48,748 bases of DNA, taken from contig JAJFGC010000091.1 in NCBI GenBank assembly GCA_021776345.1, positions 1 through 48,748 of the forward strand. The letters are read 5' to 3'. How positions within the stretch are numbered: the stretch's first letter is position 1; each line of letters opens with the position of its first letter. The stretch is from Hyphococcus sp. (GTDB taxonomy: Bacteria; Pseudomonadota; Alphaproteobacteria; Caulobacterales; Parvularculaceae). Of this stretch, positions 1 to 8,799 are shown one piece after another. Below the pieces are notes generated by a model that was not told the DNA's origin, ran no database searches, and worked only from the letters and a program-made list of their open reading frames with translations. Position numbers and translations under genes: made by a program.

Positions 1-444
1 TGTTGGGCACATCAAAATTGTGCTAATATGATCCGTTAGTACACGATTAATTTCTTCGGGCATCTTACGATTGAAGGATCTTAAACCAGCCTCGACATGC
101 ACAACAGGGATGTGAAGCTTTGCCGCGGCGAGCGCACCCGCAAGGGTCGAATTCGTATCGCCGAAAACGACGACGCCGTCCGGCTCTTCTTCAAGCAACG
201 TTTTTTCGATCGCTGCCAGCATACGCGCTGTCATCTCGCCATGACCGCCCCCGTGAATATCGAGGTTGTAGGCCGGGCGCGGAATGCCCAGTTCATGGAA
301 AAATATCTCTGACATGTTGTGGTCGAAATGTTGGCCGGTATGAATCGAGACTTCCTCAATGCCGTCACGATCCGCGATCGCGCGGGACAACGGCGCCGCT
401 TTCACAAACTGGGGCCGTGCGCCGATGATGGTGATTAGCCGCAT
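1..444 (-). CDS. wbpI: UDP-GlcNAc(3NAcA) 2-epimerase, WbpI/WecB family, 5' part only (runs off the left edge)
   Basis: Manual reverse translation from 444: MRLITIIGARPQFVKAAPLSRAIADRDGIEEVSIHTGQHFDHNMSEIFFHELGIPRPAYNLDIHGGGHGEMTARML...FGDTNSTLAGALAAAKLHIPVVHVEAGLRSFNRKMPEEINRVLTDHIS. The GARPQF start is WbpI-like. Absent from the ORF track because it is open at the edge. Confidence 0.85.
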   Translation of the reverse strand, partial: MRLITIIGARPQFVKAAPLSRAIADRDGIEEVSIHTGQHFDHNMSEIFFHELGIPRPAYNLDIHGGGHGEMTARMLAAIEKTLLEEEPDGVVVFGDTNSTLAGALAAAKLHIPVVHVEAGLRSFNRKMPEEINRVLTDHISTILMCPT

Positions 445-472
445 AAAAATATCTTTCTTGGGTTCGGGAGCC

Positions 473-1540
473 TTACGATAAGCGCCTCAGGAGAGCGAAA
501 TTTATCCTTGAGCGCACATCTTGTTTTGTTTGAAATTCATCGAGCAGGAAATTAAACCCTTCTCCATGTTTCGTAATAAAAACGCGCCAGCTCTCCGGGC
601 TCCAGAAATTTATATGGTAGCGCGAAGTGTCAACGCGACCGTCAGGCACGGTGAGGACAGCGAGCCCGCCAGGCGCGACCGCATCAAGAATATTGCGCAA
701 AGCGTCGGCAGGACGCTCCAAATGTTCCAAAACTTCGGTACTCAAAACCACATCGGCTTGCGCCGGCTGCGGGTCGTAAATGTCGTGGATTTCAAAATGT
801 CCGTCCGGCATACGCTTGCGCGCCTGCTCGATGGCCACGGCCGAAAAGTCATTGCCGGCAACACTCGCCGGCGATGTTCCTTCGAGAATAGCGTTGAGTA
901 CAATCCCGGGTCCTACTCCGATATCGAGGACGGCCTTGTCGTTTAATACGACGTCGTTGTTATCGAGCATGGTTTTCACGCTGCCAGCGAGCGTAAGATA
1001 TGGCTCTTCATCTTCAATAGAAGCGAAATAGGTGTCCATTGCCTCCTTGGTATTGTGCTCCTTCGGATAAATTTCGCGGCTGTCGAACCCGATTGTTGTT
1101 TTTCGCATTTCGGCAAGAAGCCGCTCCAACTTTTCGTTACGGGCGCTCAATATCTCACGGGCGGTTTTTACGTTTTCAAGCTTATCGGTGATTTGCTCGA
1201 TCCTGGTCGACGCTTTCCCGATACGCATACGCAGGTACTGTTTCAGTTCTTGGTTCCGGATTTGCGCGTCTGTGAGGCTCGCTTTTAAGCCTGTTATGCG
1301 CATGTTTCCGGTATCGCGCGTAGCGGTTAGTTTGGCGACGAGTTCATCACGGCCCGAAACTAATGATTTAATTTTCGACCGTGATGCTGCGAGTGCTGCG
1401 GCTAAAGAGCGGTGACGTTCGCGAAGCTTGTCGGCAGCTTCGCGGGCCGCTGCAATGGTTTTGTCTTTTGTCTCAATCTTTTTTTCCGCTGCGAACAGTT
1501 CCGCGCGCCAATTTGATGCACCACTCATCTTAAACCTCAT
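473..1540 (-). CDS. SAM-dependent class I methyltransferase with a long N-terminal coiled coil
   Basis: 355 aa. N-terminal ~130 residues are heptad-rich K/E/A/L/R; C-terminal VLDIGVGPGIVLNAILEG...VVLSTEVLEHLERPADALRNILDAVAPGGLAVLTVPDG is a methyltransferase fold. Confidence 0.8.
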   Translation of the reverse strand: MRFKMSGASNWRAELFAAEKKIETKDKTIAAAREAADKLRERHRSLAAALAASRSKIKSLVSGRDELVAKLTATRDTGNMRITGLKASLTDAQIRNQELKQYLRMRIGKASTRIEQITDKLENVKTAREILSARNEKLERLLAEMRKTTIGFDSREIYPKEHNTKEAMDTYFASIEDEEPYLTLAGSVKTMLDNNDVVLNDKAVLDIGVGPGIVLNAILEGTSPASVAGNDFSAVAIEQARKRMPDGHFEIHDIYDPQPAQADVVLSTEVLEHLERPADALRNILDAVAPGGLAVLTVPDGRVDTSRYHINFWSPESWRVFITKHGEGFNFLLDEFQTKQDVRSRINFALLRRLS

Positions 1541-2023
1541 CTCGGCGATACCGTGGCCGGCCTGGGCCGCGCCGTTAACTCCAGGTGTTTAACATCGCTT
1601 CAACCGCTACGTAATGTGCGCTGCAGACGAAATGAAGAAGACGTCACACAATGGGCGGCCGCCGAATCCCGTAAAACAATGCTAAAGGTAATCAATCCAT
1701 TGTAAAGGCTGAGAAAACTTGGCGGCGCCAGTGACAAATCGCCGTAGCTCAAGGTCGTGCAGGCGCCGTTTTCAAAGCATGAAAAGACGAGTGAATGCGC
1801 TGCTGCCTTGCAGAAAAAGGCCAGCATCGCCCTGACAATTAATAAAACCATGAATCTTAGCCAGCAAAAAGCAAATAGGGTTTGCGGGCCTCAATTTCTG
1901 TTTGCATCAGCAAAGGACCTTCACATCAGAGGTTGCAAAGCCTAAGAAATGACGGTTAGGACGCTATACGATGGCGCTGCATCGTCAGTCAGCGTCTGAA
2001 AAGATAACACCGGAATTAATAAG

Positions 2024-2941
2024 TTGCCCTTTAACACCGCCCTCAATGTCAAGCTCTCTGAATTCGAACGGATATTTACCGACATTGTTCGCGACGGCGC
2101 TTTTTATTCTATAGGAAAAATTCCAACCCGCCTGCCTGGCAGAGTAGTTCCGGTCGGCGCGGAGAAATACTTAGCCGAAATTCAAGATGCGCCGAACGGC
2201 CTGGTCGGCGTGATATGCACGCCCGCCCTCGCGTCTGCGATCCCGGAAAGTCTCGCCTGCGCGGTAGCGGAAAACCCAATGGTGGCGGCTATGGCCGTCC
2301 ATACGCAGCTAACGGAAAGGGCCGATCAATTCTGGACGACGTTTCCTTCTCGGATTGCTGAGGGCGCGCAAATACATGAGACCGCGTATATTGCTCCCAA
2401 GAACGTGGTGATTGGCAAAAACGCCGTCATTGGACCCAACGCGACAATCATGGAGCGAGCCATAATCGGCGATCATTTCTCGCTCGGCGCGAATTCAGTT
2501 GTCGGATCTGACGCCTATGAAGTGCGGACCGTAGATGGCGTGCCAAAAATCTTACCGCAAGCCGGGGGCGTTAAGATTGGCGACAGCGTTTCAATTCTTT
2601 CTGGTACGACCGTGGCTAGAAGCATTTTTCCGCTCTTCACGGAGATCGGCGATGCATGCACGTTCGACAATCTCGTCCACGTCGCGCATGACTGTATCCT
2701 GGGCAAACGGGTGAAGATGGCGGCCACGGCAATGCTTTGCGGTCGCGTCATGCTGAAAGACGATGTTTTCATCGCTCCGAACGCAACAATCTCCAACGGC
2801 GTTACCATTGGCGAGCGCGGTTTCGTCACACTGGGCGCCGTCGTCGTGGAAGATGTCCCAGAGGGCGGCCGGGTCACAGGAAATTTTGCGGTCGATCATG
2901 CGCAATTCACAAAACTGAGAACACGGGACTCTGCGTTCTAG
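2024..2941 (+). CDS. LpxD-like left-handed beta-helix (hexapeptide) acyltransferase
   Basis: 305 aa with hexapeptide repeats (IAPKNVVIGKNAVIGPNATIMERAIIGDHFSLGANSVVG ... GDACTFDNLVHVAHDCILGKRVKMAATAMLCG), LpxD-like. TTG start as called. Confidence 0.75.
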   Translation: MPFNTALNVKLSEFERIFTDIVRDGAFYSIGKIPTRLPGRVVPVGAEKYLAEIQDAPNGLVGVICTPALASAIPESLACAVAENPMVAAMAVHTQLTERADQFWTTFPSRIAEGAQIHETAYIAPKNVVIGKNAVIGPNATIMERAIIGDHFSLGANSVVGSDAYEVRTVDGVPKILPQAGGVKIGDSVSILSGTTVARSIFPLFTEIGDACTFDNLVHVAHDCILGKRVKMAATAMLCGRVMLKDDVFIAPNATISNGVTIGERGFVTLGAVVVEDVPEGGRVTGNFAVDHAQFTKLRTRDSAF

Positions 2942-2972
2942 TTTCGAAACTTCAAGAAAGTTCATAAAAGCA

Positions 2973-5681
2973 ATGAAGACAGTCCTTAATATTGTCCTGA
3001 ACCATGCGATTCAGGATGCGCGCGTACTGAAATCGGCTATGGCTGCACGAGATGCGGGATGGCGCGCCGCGGTTATCGGGTTTTCGAAAACTAAAGAAAC
3101 TGAAATACATGATGTAGATGGCGTCGAGGTGATCCTGACGCCAAACGCACGCTGGATATTGGAAGCAGGGGGGACCTGGGAAAGAGATGTAGAGCAAAGA
3201 GATATGGAGCGGTTTGTCGAGGTTACTGCCGAGCTATTCGCTCCCCATGCTGAACGCCTCGATGCTGATCTTATTCACTCACATGACATGTATGGCCTTG
3301 GCGCCGGCGCCTATCTCGTACGGGAGCTGGCGCGTCGAGCCATGACGCCGGCATGGATTCACGATGCTCACGAATATACACGCGGCGCGACAAACATTTC
3401 GCGTAATCTTCAACACCAGGCGATGAAACAGCACCATCGCTTTATCCGTGAACCGGACGGCCTTATCACGGTCAGCGACATGATTGCGGACAACCTTGTC
3501 GCAGAAGATAGCCTGGAGATCCGGCCAACGGTAGTCCTGAACGCCCCCCGCAAGAACACCGGTCGATCTGACGACGATATCCGAAGCTCAATCGGGCTCG
3601 GCGACGATGTCCCTTTGATCGTTTATAGCGGGTCAATTGCCTCCAAGCAGCGCGGGGTAGCCACGCTAATAGAGGCAATGGCTGACATGCCCGACGTCCA
3701 TGTAGCTGTCATCTGTAATCGGCAGGTTGCATTCGATCAACTACGCGACATCGCCGCTGCGAAAGGGGTAGCCGATCGTCTGCATCAGCACGATTACGTT
3801 CCCATAGACGAAGTCACAAATTTCTTGCGCACCGCAACGTTGGGGTGCCACCCCATGCTGCATTTCGGTAATGGCGAAGTCGCTATGCCGAATAAATTAT
3901 TCGAGTACATTCATTCCGGGATCCCGCTTCTTGTAAGCGATGTGAAATCGATGGCTGCATTTGTGCGGAGTCATGAGATTGGTGAGGTTTTTATTGCCGA
4001 AGATGCAGAGAGCCTTGCTGAGCAAGCTATGCGAATTATCTGTAATCGCAACGACTACGCTACAAATATTACCGAGGAGCTGATTGATACGCATTCCTGG
4101 GAGACGCAGGCCCCAAAGATCCTTCACATGTATGACGAGGCGATGGCGCGCAGTGCGCCATCGACTGAAGGTCATATGCGCGTTCTCCACGGCGTAACCG
4201 GGGCTGCAGGGCAACCATGGCAGGCAAGCCGCGCTTTACGCGCCATAGGCGTCGATGCTGACGCCATCCGGGTCTTTGCTGAAAAAACAAAAGCAAACTT
4301 TCGCGTTGACCATGTTTTTGATCACCGAATGAAAGCTGACGCACATCTTTCATTCGCGCGACTGGCTCCGCGATACGATGTTTTCCATTTTTATGCGCGT
4401 AGCTTTTTAGCAAAGCGCCCAAGTTATATTTATCCTAGCGCACAAGACCTTTTGCTTCTACGCGCGGCTGGTAAAGCTGTTGTCTTTAATTTCCGAGGCT
4501 CAGAGGCGCGTATTCCGAGCCTGTTCCGTGAAAAATGTCCTTATCACTGGCTGCCTGAAACCGCCAATGACGAGGAACGCGAACTTGAAAACGTTCAGCG
4601 TGAATTTATTGATTTTGTGCAGGCGATCGGTTGCAAACCGGTCGTCATAGATCCTGAAGTTCAAACCTACGTCCCCGGCGCCGAGATCATTCCCAGAGCG
4701 ATTGACCTTGATGCATGGGCGTATTCAGATCCGCCGGATAATGCCACTCCACGCATTCTTCACGCGCCGACAAATCGAGAGATTAAGGGAACCGATATTA
4801 TCCTTTCTGCCCTTGAGGCGCTCAAGTCTGAAGGCGTTAAATTTGATCTTGAACTGGTTGAAGGTATGACCCACGCCGAAGCTCGTGACGCTTACGCCAG
4901 ATCAGATATCATTATCGATCAGGTCCGCGGCGGGTGGCATGGCGTGCTTGCTCTCGAAGCCATGGCTCTTGGCCGACCGGTGATGGCCTATATTCGTGAT
5001 GATCTTGTGAGCCACTTCCCAGACCCGTCACCAATCGCTCTCACTCGGCCTGAAACGCTCAAGGATGACATTAAACGGCTGCTGGCGAATGCAGACGAAC
5101 GCCGCGCGTTAGCGCGGCGAGGCCGTGAATATGTGGAGCGAGTTCATGACAGCAAAAAAATCGCTAAAAGTTACAAAGTTCTGTACGAGCGCATCCTGAA
5201 AGAACCGCCTGCCGGCGATCTTCTAAAAGCAACCCCGTTTCTATTGCGCCAGCTCGATACATACCAGTTAGAGGCTGCTTGCATCGCGCAAATCACCAGA
5301 AAAACTGATGCAGGCACATTGATGGAACTTTTAGAAAATCTCGAATCTGGACAAACCTTAGTTGTTCCGGCATCAGCTCCAGGCCACAAGCGATATCATG
5401 CGGCTCTAGATCGCGTCCATGCTCGCTTCGAAAATCGTGAGGAACAGTTTAGAGCCGCTATCGAGCGGCAAAGGGCGGCGAAAAACAAGCTTCGCAACGC
5501 TTATGAATCAGCCCGAGCAGCGAAGGCGCGGTTACAAAAGCGCAATGAGGAACTGATTGCTCTTCTCGCGAATGGTAATAAAGACCTCGCCAGTCAATTC
5601 GCTCAGCTTCAGCGCGCCCATAAACGCGGGGGCGTGCGCGCTATTGCCGGCGCCATTGGCCGTAAGATCCGCTGGTTTTGA
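2973..5681 (+). CDS. Two-module GT-B glycosyltransferase with C-terminal coiled coil
   Basis: 902 aa. Module 1: VLNHAIQDARVLKSAMAARDAGW...VYSGSIASKQRGVATLIEAM...MPNKLFEYIHSGIPLLVSDV. Module 2 begins MRVLHGVTGAAGQPWQASRALRAIG...TDIILSALEAL...DQVRGGWHGVLALEAMALGRPVMAYI. Tail is K/R/E/A-rich coil. Paralogous to the first two modules of 8796..12434. Confidence 0.8.
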   Translation: MKTVLNIVLNHAIQDARVLKSAMAARDAGWRAAVIGFSKTKETEIHDVDGVEVILTPNARWILEAGGTWERDVEQRDMERFVEVTAELFAPHAERLDADLIHSHDMYGLGAGAYLVRELARRAMTPAWIHDAHEYTRGATNISRNLQHQAMKQHHRFIREPDGLITVSDMIADNLVAEDSLEIRPTVVLNAPRKNTGRSDDDIRSSIGLGDDVPLIVYSGSIASKQRGVATLIEAMADMPDVHVAVICNRQVAFDQLRDIAAAKGVADRLHQHDYVPIDEVTNFLRTATLGCHPMLHFGNGEVAMPNKLFEYIHSGIPLLVSDVKSMAAFVRSHEIGEVFIAEDAESLAEQAMRIICNRNDYATNITEELIDTHSWETQAPKILHMYDEAMARSAPSTEGHMRVLHGVTGAAGQPWQASRALRAIGVDADAIRVFAEKTKANFRVDHVFDHRMKADAHLSFARLAPRYDVFHFYARSFLAKRPSYIYPSAQDLLLLRAAGKAVVFNFRGSEARIPSLFREKCPYHWLPETANDEERELENVQREFIDFVQAIGCKPVVIDPEVQTYVPGAEIIPRAIDLDAWAYSDPPDNATPRILHAPTNREIKGTDIILSALEALKSEGVKFDLELVEGMTHAEARDAYARSDIIIDQVRGGWHGVLALEAMALGRPVMAYIRDDLVSHFPDPSPIALTRPETLKDDIKRLLANADERRALARRGREYVERVHDSKKIAKSYKVLYERILKEPPAGDLLKATPFLLRQLDTYQLEAACIAQITRKTDAGTLMELLENLESGQTLVVPASAPGHKRYHAALDRVHARFENREEQFRAAIERQRAAKNKLRNAYESARAAKARLQKRNEELIALLANGNKDLASQFAQLQRAHKRGGVRAIAGAIGRKIRWF

Positions 5682-6017
5682 AACCCATCGCGGGTATCTT
5701 GGCGCATTTGACGGTGGATAGCAGTCTATGTCGATAAACCCCTTGGCCTTCACTCCTGACAATGGCCAGTTGAATCCCGATACCTGCAACAGCTGGCCTT
5801 ATCGTGAAGGTCGGCCAGATGCTGCATGCAGTACCACCCTGCTTTCTAAGCTCTGTGCATTGTGGTCAATGGCGGGTTGATCCGCATTTTGGCAATGAAG
5901 ATTTAATATCGGCAAAGGATGCGCGCGAAAGAGAACCGCCAGGAAAGTCAACGAACGCCCCAAAACATCCAGTGACGTTGCCGCCCATCTGCTTAAAATA
6001 TTGCAACCGAATGGCCC

Positions 6018-6599
6018 TCACTCACCGATGAGGAAAAGCGCCTCTTCACGTTCCTCATAGCATTCGTTTGTTCGTGGACAAACTAGATCCGGACCGAGCA
6101 CCTCACCAGCGCGGCTTACCCAGCCCTTTCGCCGGGCAGGGGCGCCGACCATCAGCGCGTAAGGTTTTACATCCCGGGTAACGACAGCGCCTGCGGCCAC
6201 GAAACAATATTCGCCGAGCTCAGTTGCTCCGTCAGATGGTCCGCATACAATCGTCGCATTCGCGCCGATTGTAGCGCCGCGTCGCGCGATGATTTCTCCG
6301 AATTCCGCCTTGCGGCTAACAAAAGCTCGTGGGGTCAGAACATTCGTAAAAACACAGGAGGGGCCGCAAAATACTCCCTCTTCCAGTGTCACGCCTTCGT
6401 AAATAGAAACGTTGTTTTGAATTTTGCAGCCGTCCGAAATGTTCACATTCGGGCCGATCGCAACATTTTGGCCGATGGATACATTCCGGCCGATCTGCGA
6501 ATCTGACAGGATGTGGGAAAAGTGCCAGATTTTTGTGCCTTCGCCGATAGTGCACCTATCGTCGATAACGGCGGTTTCGTGTATTTGTGGCGGCGTCAT
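6018..6599 (-). CDS. wbpD: UDP-2-acetamido-3-amino-2,3-dideoxy-glucuronate N-acetyltransferase (WbpD-like)
   Basis: 193 aa hexapeptide acyltransferase: [92 protein letters not shown]. Confidence 0.85.
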   Translation of the reverse strand: MTPPQIHETAVIDDRCTIGEGTKIWHFSHILSDSQIGRNVSIGQNVAIGPNVNISDGCKIQNNVSIYEGVTLEEGVFCGPSCVFTNVLTPRAFVSRKAEFGEIIARRGATIGANATIVCGPSDGATELGEYCFVAAGAVVTRDVKPYALMVGAPARRKGWVSRAGEVLGPDLVCPRTNECYEEREEALFLIGE

Positions 6600-6704
6600 G
6601 ATTATCTTTCCGATTACGGTTCACTGATTGCTAAAATCACGACGGCGGGAAAGCAAGCGGTAACGGCGTGGGGCTTGCAAAACCTGCGCTTCTTCTTCCG
6701 TGGT

Positions 6705-7235
6705 CGTGAGTCGCTAACAATCCATGCGTCCGCTATGGGCGATACGCTTGCAGCCATGGGTTCGATGGCGCGATTGGCGCGTCGTATGGTTGGTGACGGA
6801 CATCTCCGCGCCTCCCGTGAGACAGATGCCGCCATTCCCTTTGAGCGCGGGCAGGTCGGACGGCGGTGCTGAGCCTCTTGGCGACCACTTCGCGCCGTGG
6901 CTCTTGAGGTGACAGGACCATCATTGGTGATCGACAATAATTGGCAGCGCTGCCAATCGCACTACAGGCCGTGTAGGCCCACGGCGGCGTCTATGTGCAT
7001 GACAGCCAGGAGATGGTGGTTGAACAATTTGCCGAACATCCTGCGGGGCGAACTTCACGCGGCCGAATATCGGCACAGTGGAGCATTGATACATAGCCGA
7101 CCTCGCCGTGACAACGGTCGTTTCTCAGCCCATCGCCGACTACCTTGGTCAGCAATACACCCGAAATCGCGCCAGTAAAGGCGCTGCGTAATACGCCCGC
7201 CTCTCAAGTAATAGACGTCCGTCCGAGCACGTATT
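6705..7235 (+). pseudogene. Degenerate glycosyltransferase remnant, paralogue of 12957..14324
   Basis: Frames stitched together match the 455-aa GT: MGDTLAAMG..IPFERGQVG (parent MGDTLTAAG..LPFEQTLGQ); SLVIDNNWQ..LPIALQAV*AHGGVYVHDSQEMVVEQFAEH (parent MLVIANDWQTLPIAAQAAAMNGSVYVYDSHELAVEQFAQD); FTRPNIGTVEH*YIADLAVTTVVSQPIADYLGQQYT (parent FTRPIIDAVEQKHIPGAAVTTAVSASIAKFLSQRYK); ALRNTPASQVIDVRPS (parent VLRNTPTYRTINFRPS). Internal TAG about 6974 and TGA about 7087, plus frameshifts and an internal deletion. Confidence 0.85.
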
Positions 7236-7249
7236 CCTCAAAAGCTTGG

Positions 7250-8419
7250 TTAGACAAACTCGGTCGTATCGTCAAAAACGTCACCGGACGAGGTTGGGGA
7301 CGGCACGGTCTCCGCTCCGCTCGCCAGCGTAATGTAGTTGGCAAAATATGGATAAAAAGATCCCGTGATCGCCAGAGCAGACATCAAAATGTTCATACCT
7401 CGTAAAAAAAAGCGCAAAAGCACGAGCGAAATGAGGAGCTTCGTGATCGAACCGACTTCGCCATTTTGAAATGCGATGAACCAAAGAACGATCACGAATA
7501 ACGCGATCGACATCGACATAGCATTGATAAACTGTGTAAACGGCGCCAGCGCAAGGCGGGCCTGATAGGCTTCAAGAAATGCGCTGTATTCCTTGTCTCC
7601 AACGACCGTGCTACGCCAGCTTCCCGGTGAGTTGTGATGCGCGGCGAGGAAACGCCTCGCGAAGAACTTCTTTGCGAGTCCAAACTCACTGCCTGCCTCC
7701 TTCATACGGCGGCTCGTTCGCGAGGAATGAATCGTAAAACGAAGGAATGCAGGTGATAGTAGAACGAGCGCAGCGACTAGCATTGCTGTCAAAGAGAAGT
7801 TCAACCAGAAAGACACCGCGAGTGCGATTGCCGCCGTTAAGGCCGCCGGGATAGCGCTTAGCAACTGAATCAGCATTCTCCCCATAAATCGCGGACTTTG
7901 ATGCAGAATCTCCGTTTCTAACTCCGCTGGAATCTCTTGTCCCTCGCGGCGCTTGCAGCGAATGAGTTCGATGGCGGCAACAAAACGTTCTGTTTCGAAA
8001 TCAGCCGCAAGACGAATTGCGTGACGGCGCGCCTTGTAGATCAACACACCGGCAAGCGAAATAAGGAAAGCGATAACGCTGGTCGCCGCGAGAACAGCGG
8101 CTTGATTCTCGGGATCGACGATCTTCGCCAGCATTGGATCGGGTGCGAACGAGATGTGAGTGACGATTTTTATTGCTGCGACTAAAGCAAAGGCTTGCAT
8201 GAACGCACCCGCAAGCTCAAGAATTGCGATCATCGCTGATCGTTTAAAAAATTGTGGCGTAAGACAGCCGAGCAACCAGACCACGCAGACTCTCAAACGA
8301 CGGACTACATCCCGTGCGAATTCGACACCACTTTCAAACCGACCGTCTGTCAAAATGAGTTTCAATTCATGTACTCCGACGATACGTCGCTGCATGTGCA
8401 TCGCAGCGAGACGTTCCAA
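7250..8419 (-). CDS. ABC-exporter-like transmembrane protein lacking a nucleotide-binding domain
   Basis: 389 aa, multiple hydrophobic helices (MIAILELAGAFMQAFALVAAIKIV..., VLAATSVIAFLISLAGVLIY, AIPAALTAAIALAVSFWLNFSLTAMLVAALVLL, MSMSIALFVIVLWFIAFQ). Layout resembles a type IV ABC exporter TM domain. No Walker A or LSGGQ motif. Confidence 0.6.
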   Translation of the reverse strand: MERLAAMHMQRRIVGVHELKLILTDGRFESGVEFARDVVRRLRVCVVWLLGCLTPQFFKRSAMIAILELAGAFMQAFALVAAIKIVTHISFAPDPMLAKIVDPENQAAVLAATSVIAFLISLAGVLIYKARRHAIRLAADFETERFVAAIELIRCKRREGQEIPAELETEILHQSPRFMGRMLIQLLSAIPAALTAAIALAVSFWLNFSLTAMLVAALVLLSPAFLRFTIHSSRTSRRMKEAGSEFGLAKKFFARRFLAAHHNSPGSWRSTVVGDKEYSAFLEAYQARLALAPFTQFINAMSMSIALFVIVLWFIAFQNGEVGSITKLLISLVLLRFFLRGMNILMSALAITGSFYPYFANYITLASGAETVPSPTSSGDVFDDTTEFV

Positions 8420-8544
8420 ACAACGGGGCCTTTCCGGTCAGCTTGGCCGTCTGTTTGGAAGCTATGCACCAAAGCCAAAATCCCGTAATCTGTAAAAATG
8501 ACAAAAAGACGCTCCCAAGCAATTCAAGAACGGTCGAAACTCTG

Positions 8545-8799
8545 ATGGCATCACTTTCTCCATACGACGCGCCAATAGACAAGGTTGCCATGCTCGTATT
8601 CAACCCTTGCGCACCGGACCACCGCGTAACGAAAGAAGCGGAATATCTCGCTTCAACCGGCAAACAGGTTAGAGTGTACTGCCTACTAAAAGAAGGACTA
8701 CCAGAACGCGAAACGATAAATGGCGTCGAATACCTGCGTTTTGGTATTAACTGGAGTAAGACCCTCAGGCGCATTCTGACCTTTCGAGACCCGTTTTAA
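8545..8799 (+). pseudogene. Orphan N-terminal fragment of a GT-B glycosyltransferase
   Basis: MASLSPYDAPIDKVAMLVFNPCAPDHRVTKEAEYLASTGKQVRVYCLLKEGLPERETINGVEYLRFGINWSKTLRRILTFRDPF* is the first Rossmann strand/helix region of a GT4-like enzyme and ends abruptly. Its stop overlaps the stop of the opposite-strand 1212-aa GT. Confidence 0.65.

Noticed and set aside
6600-7250. Candidate insertion sequence or transposase remnant
   Set aside because: No terminal repeats or DDE motifs seen; the readable fragments match the local glycosyltransferase instead.
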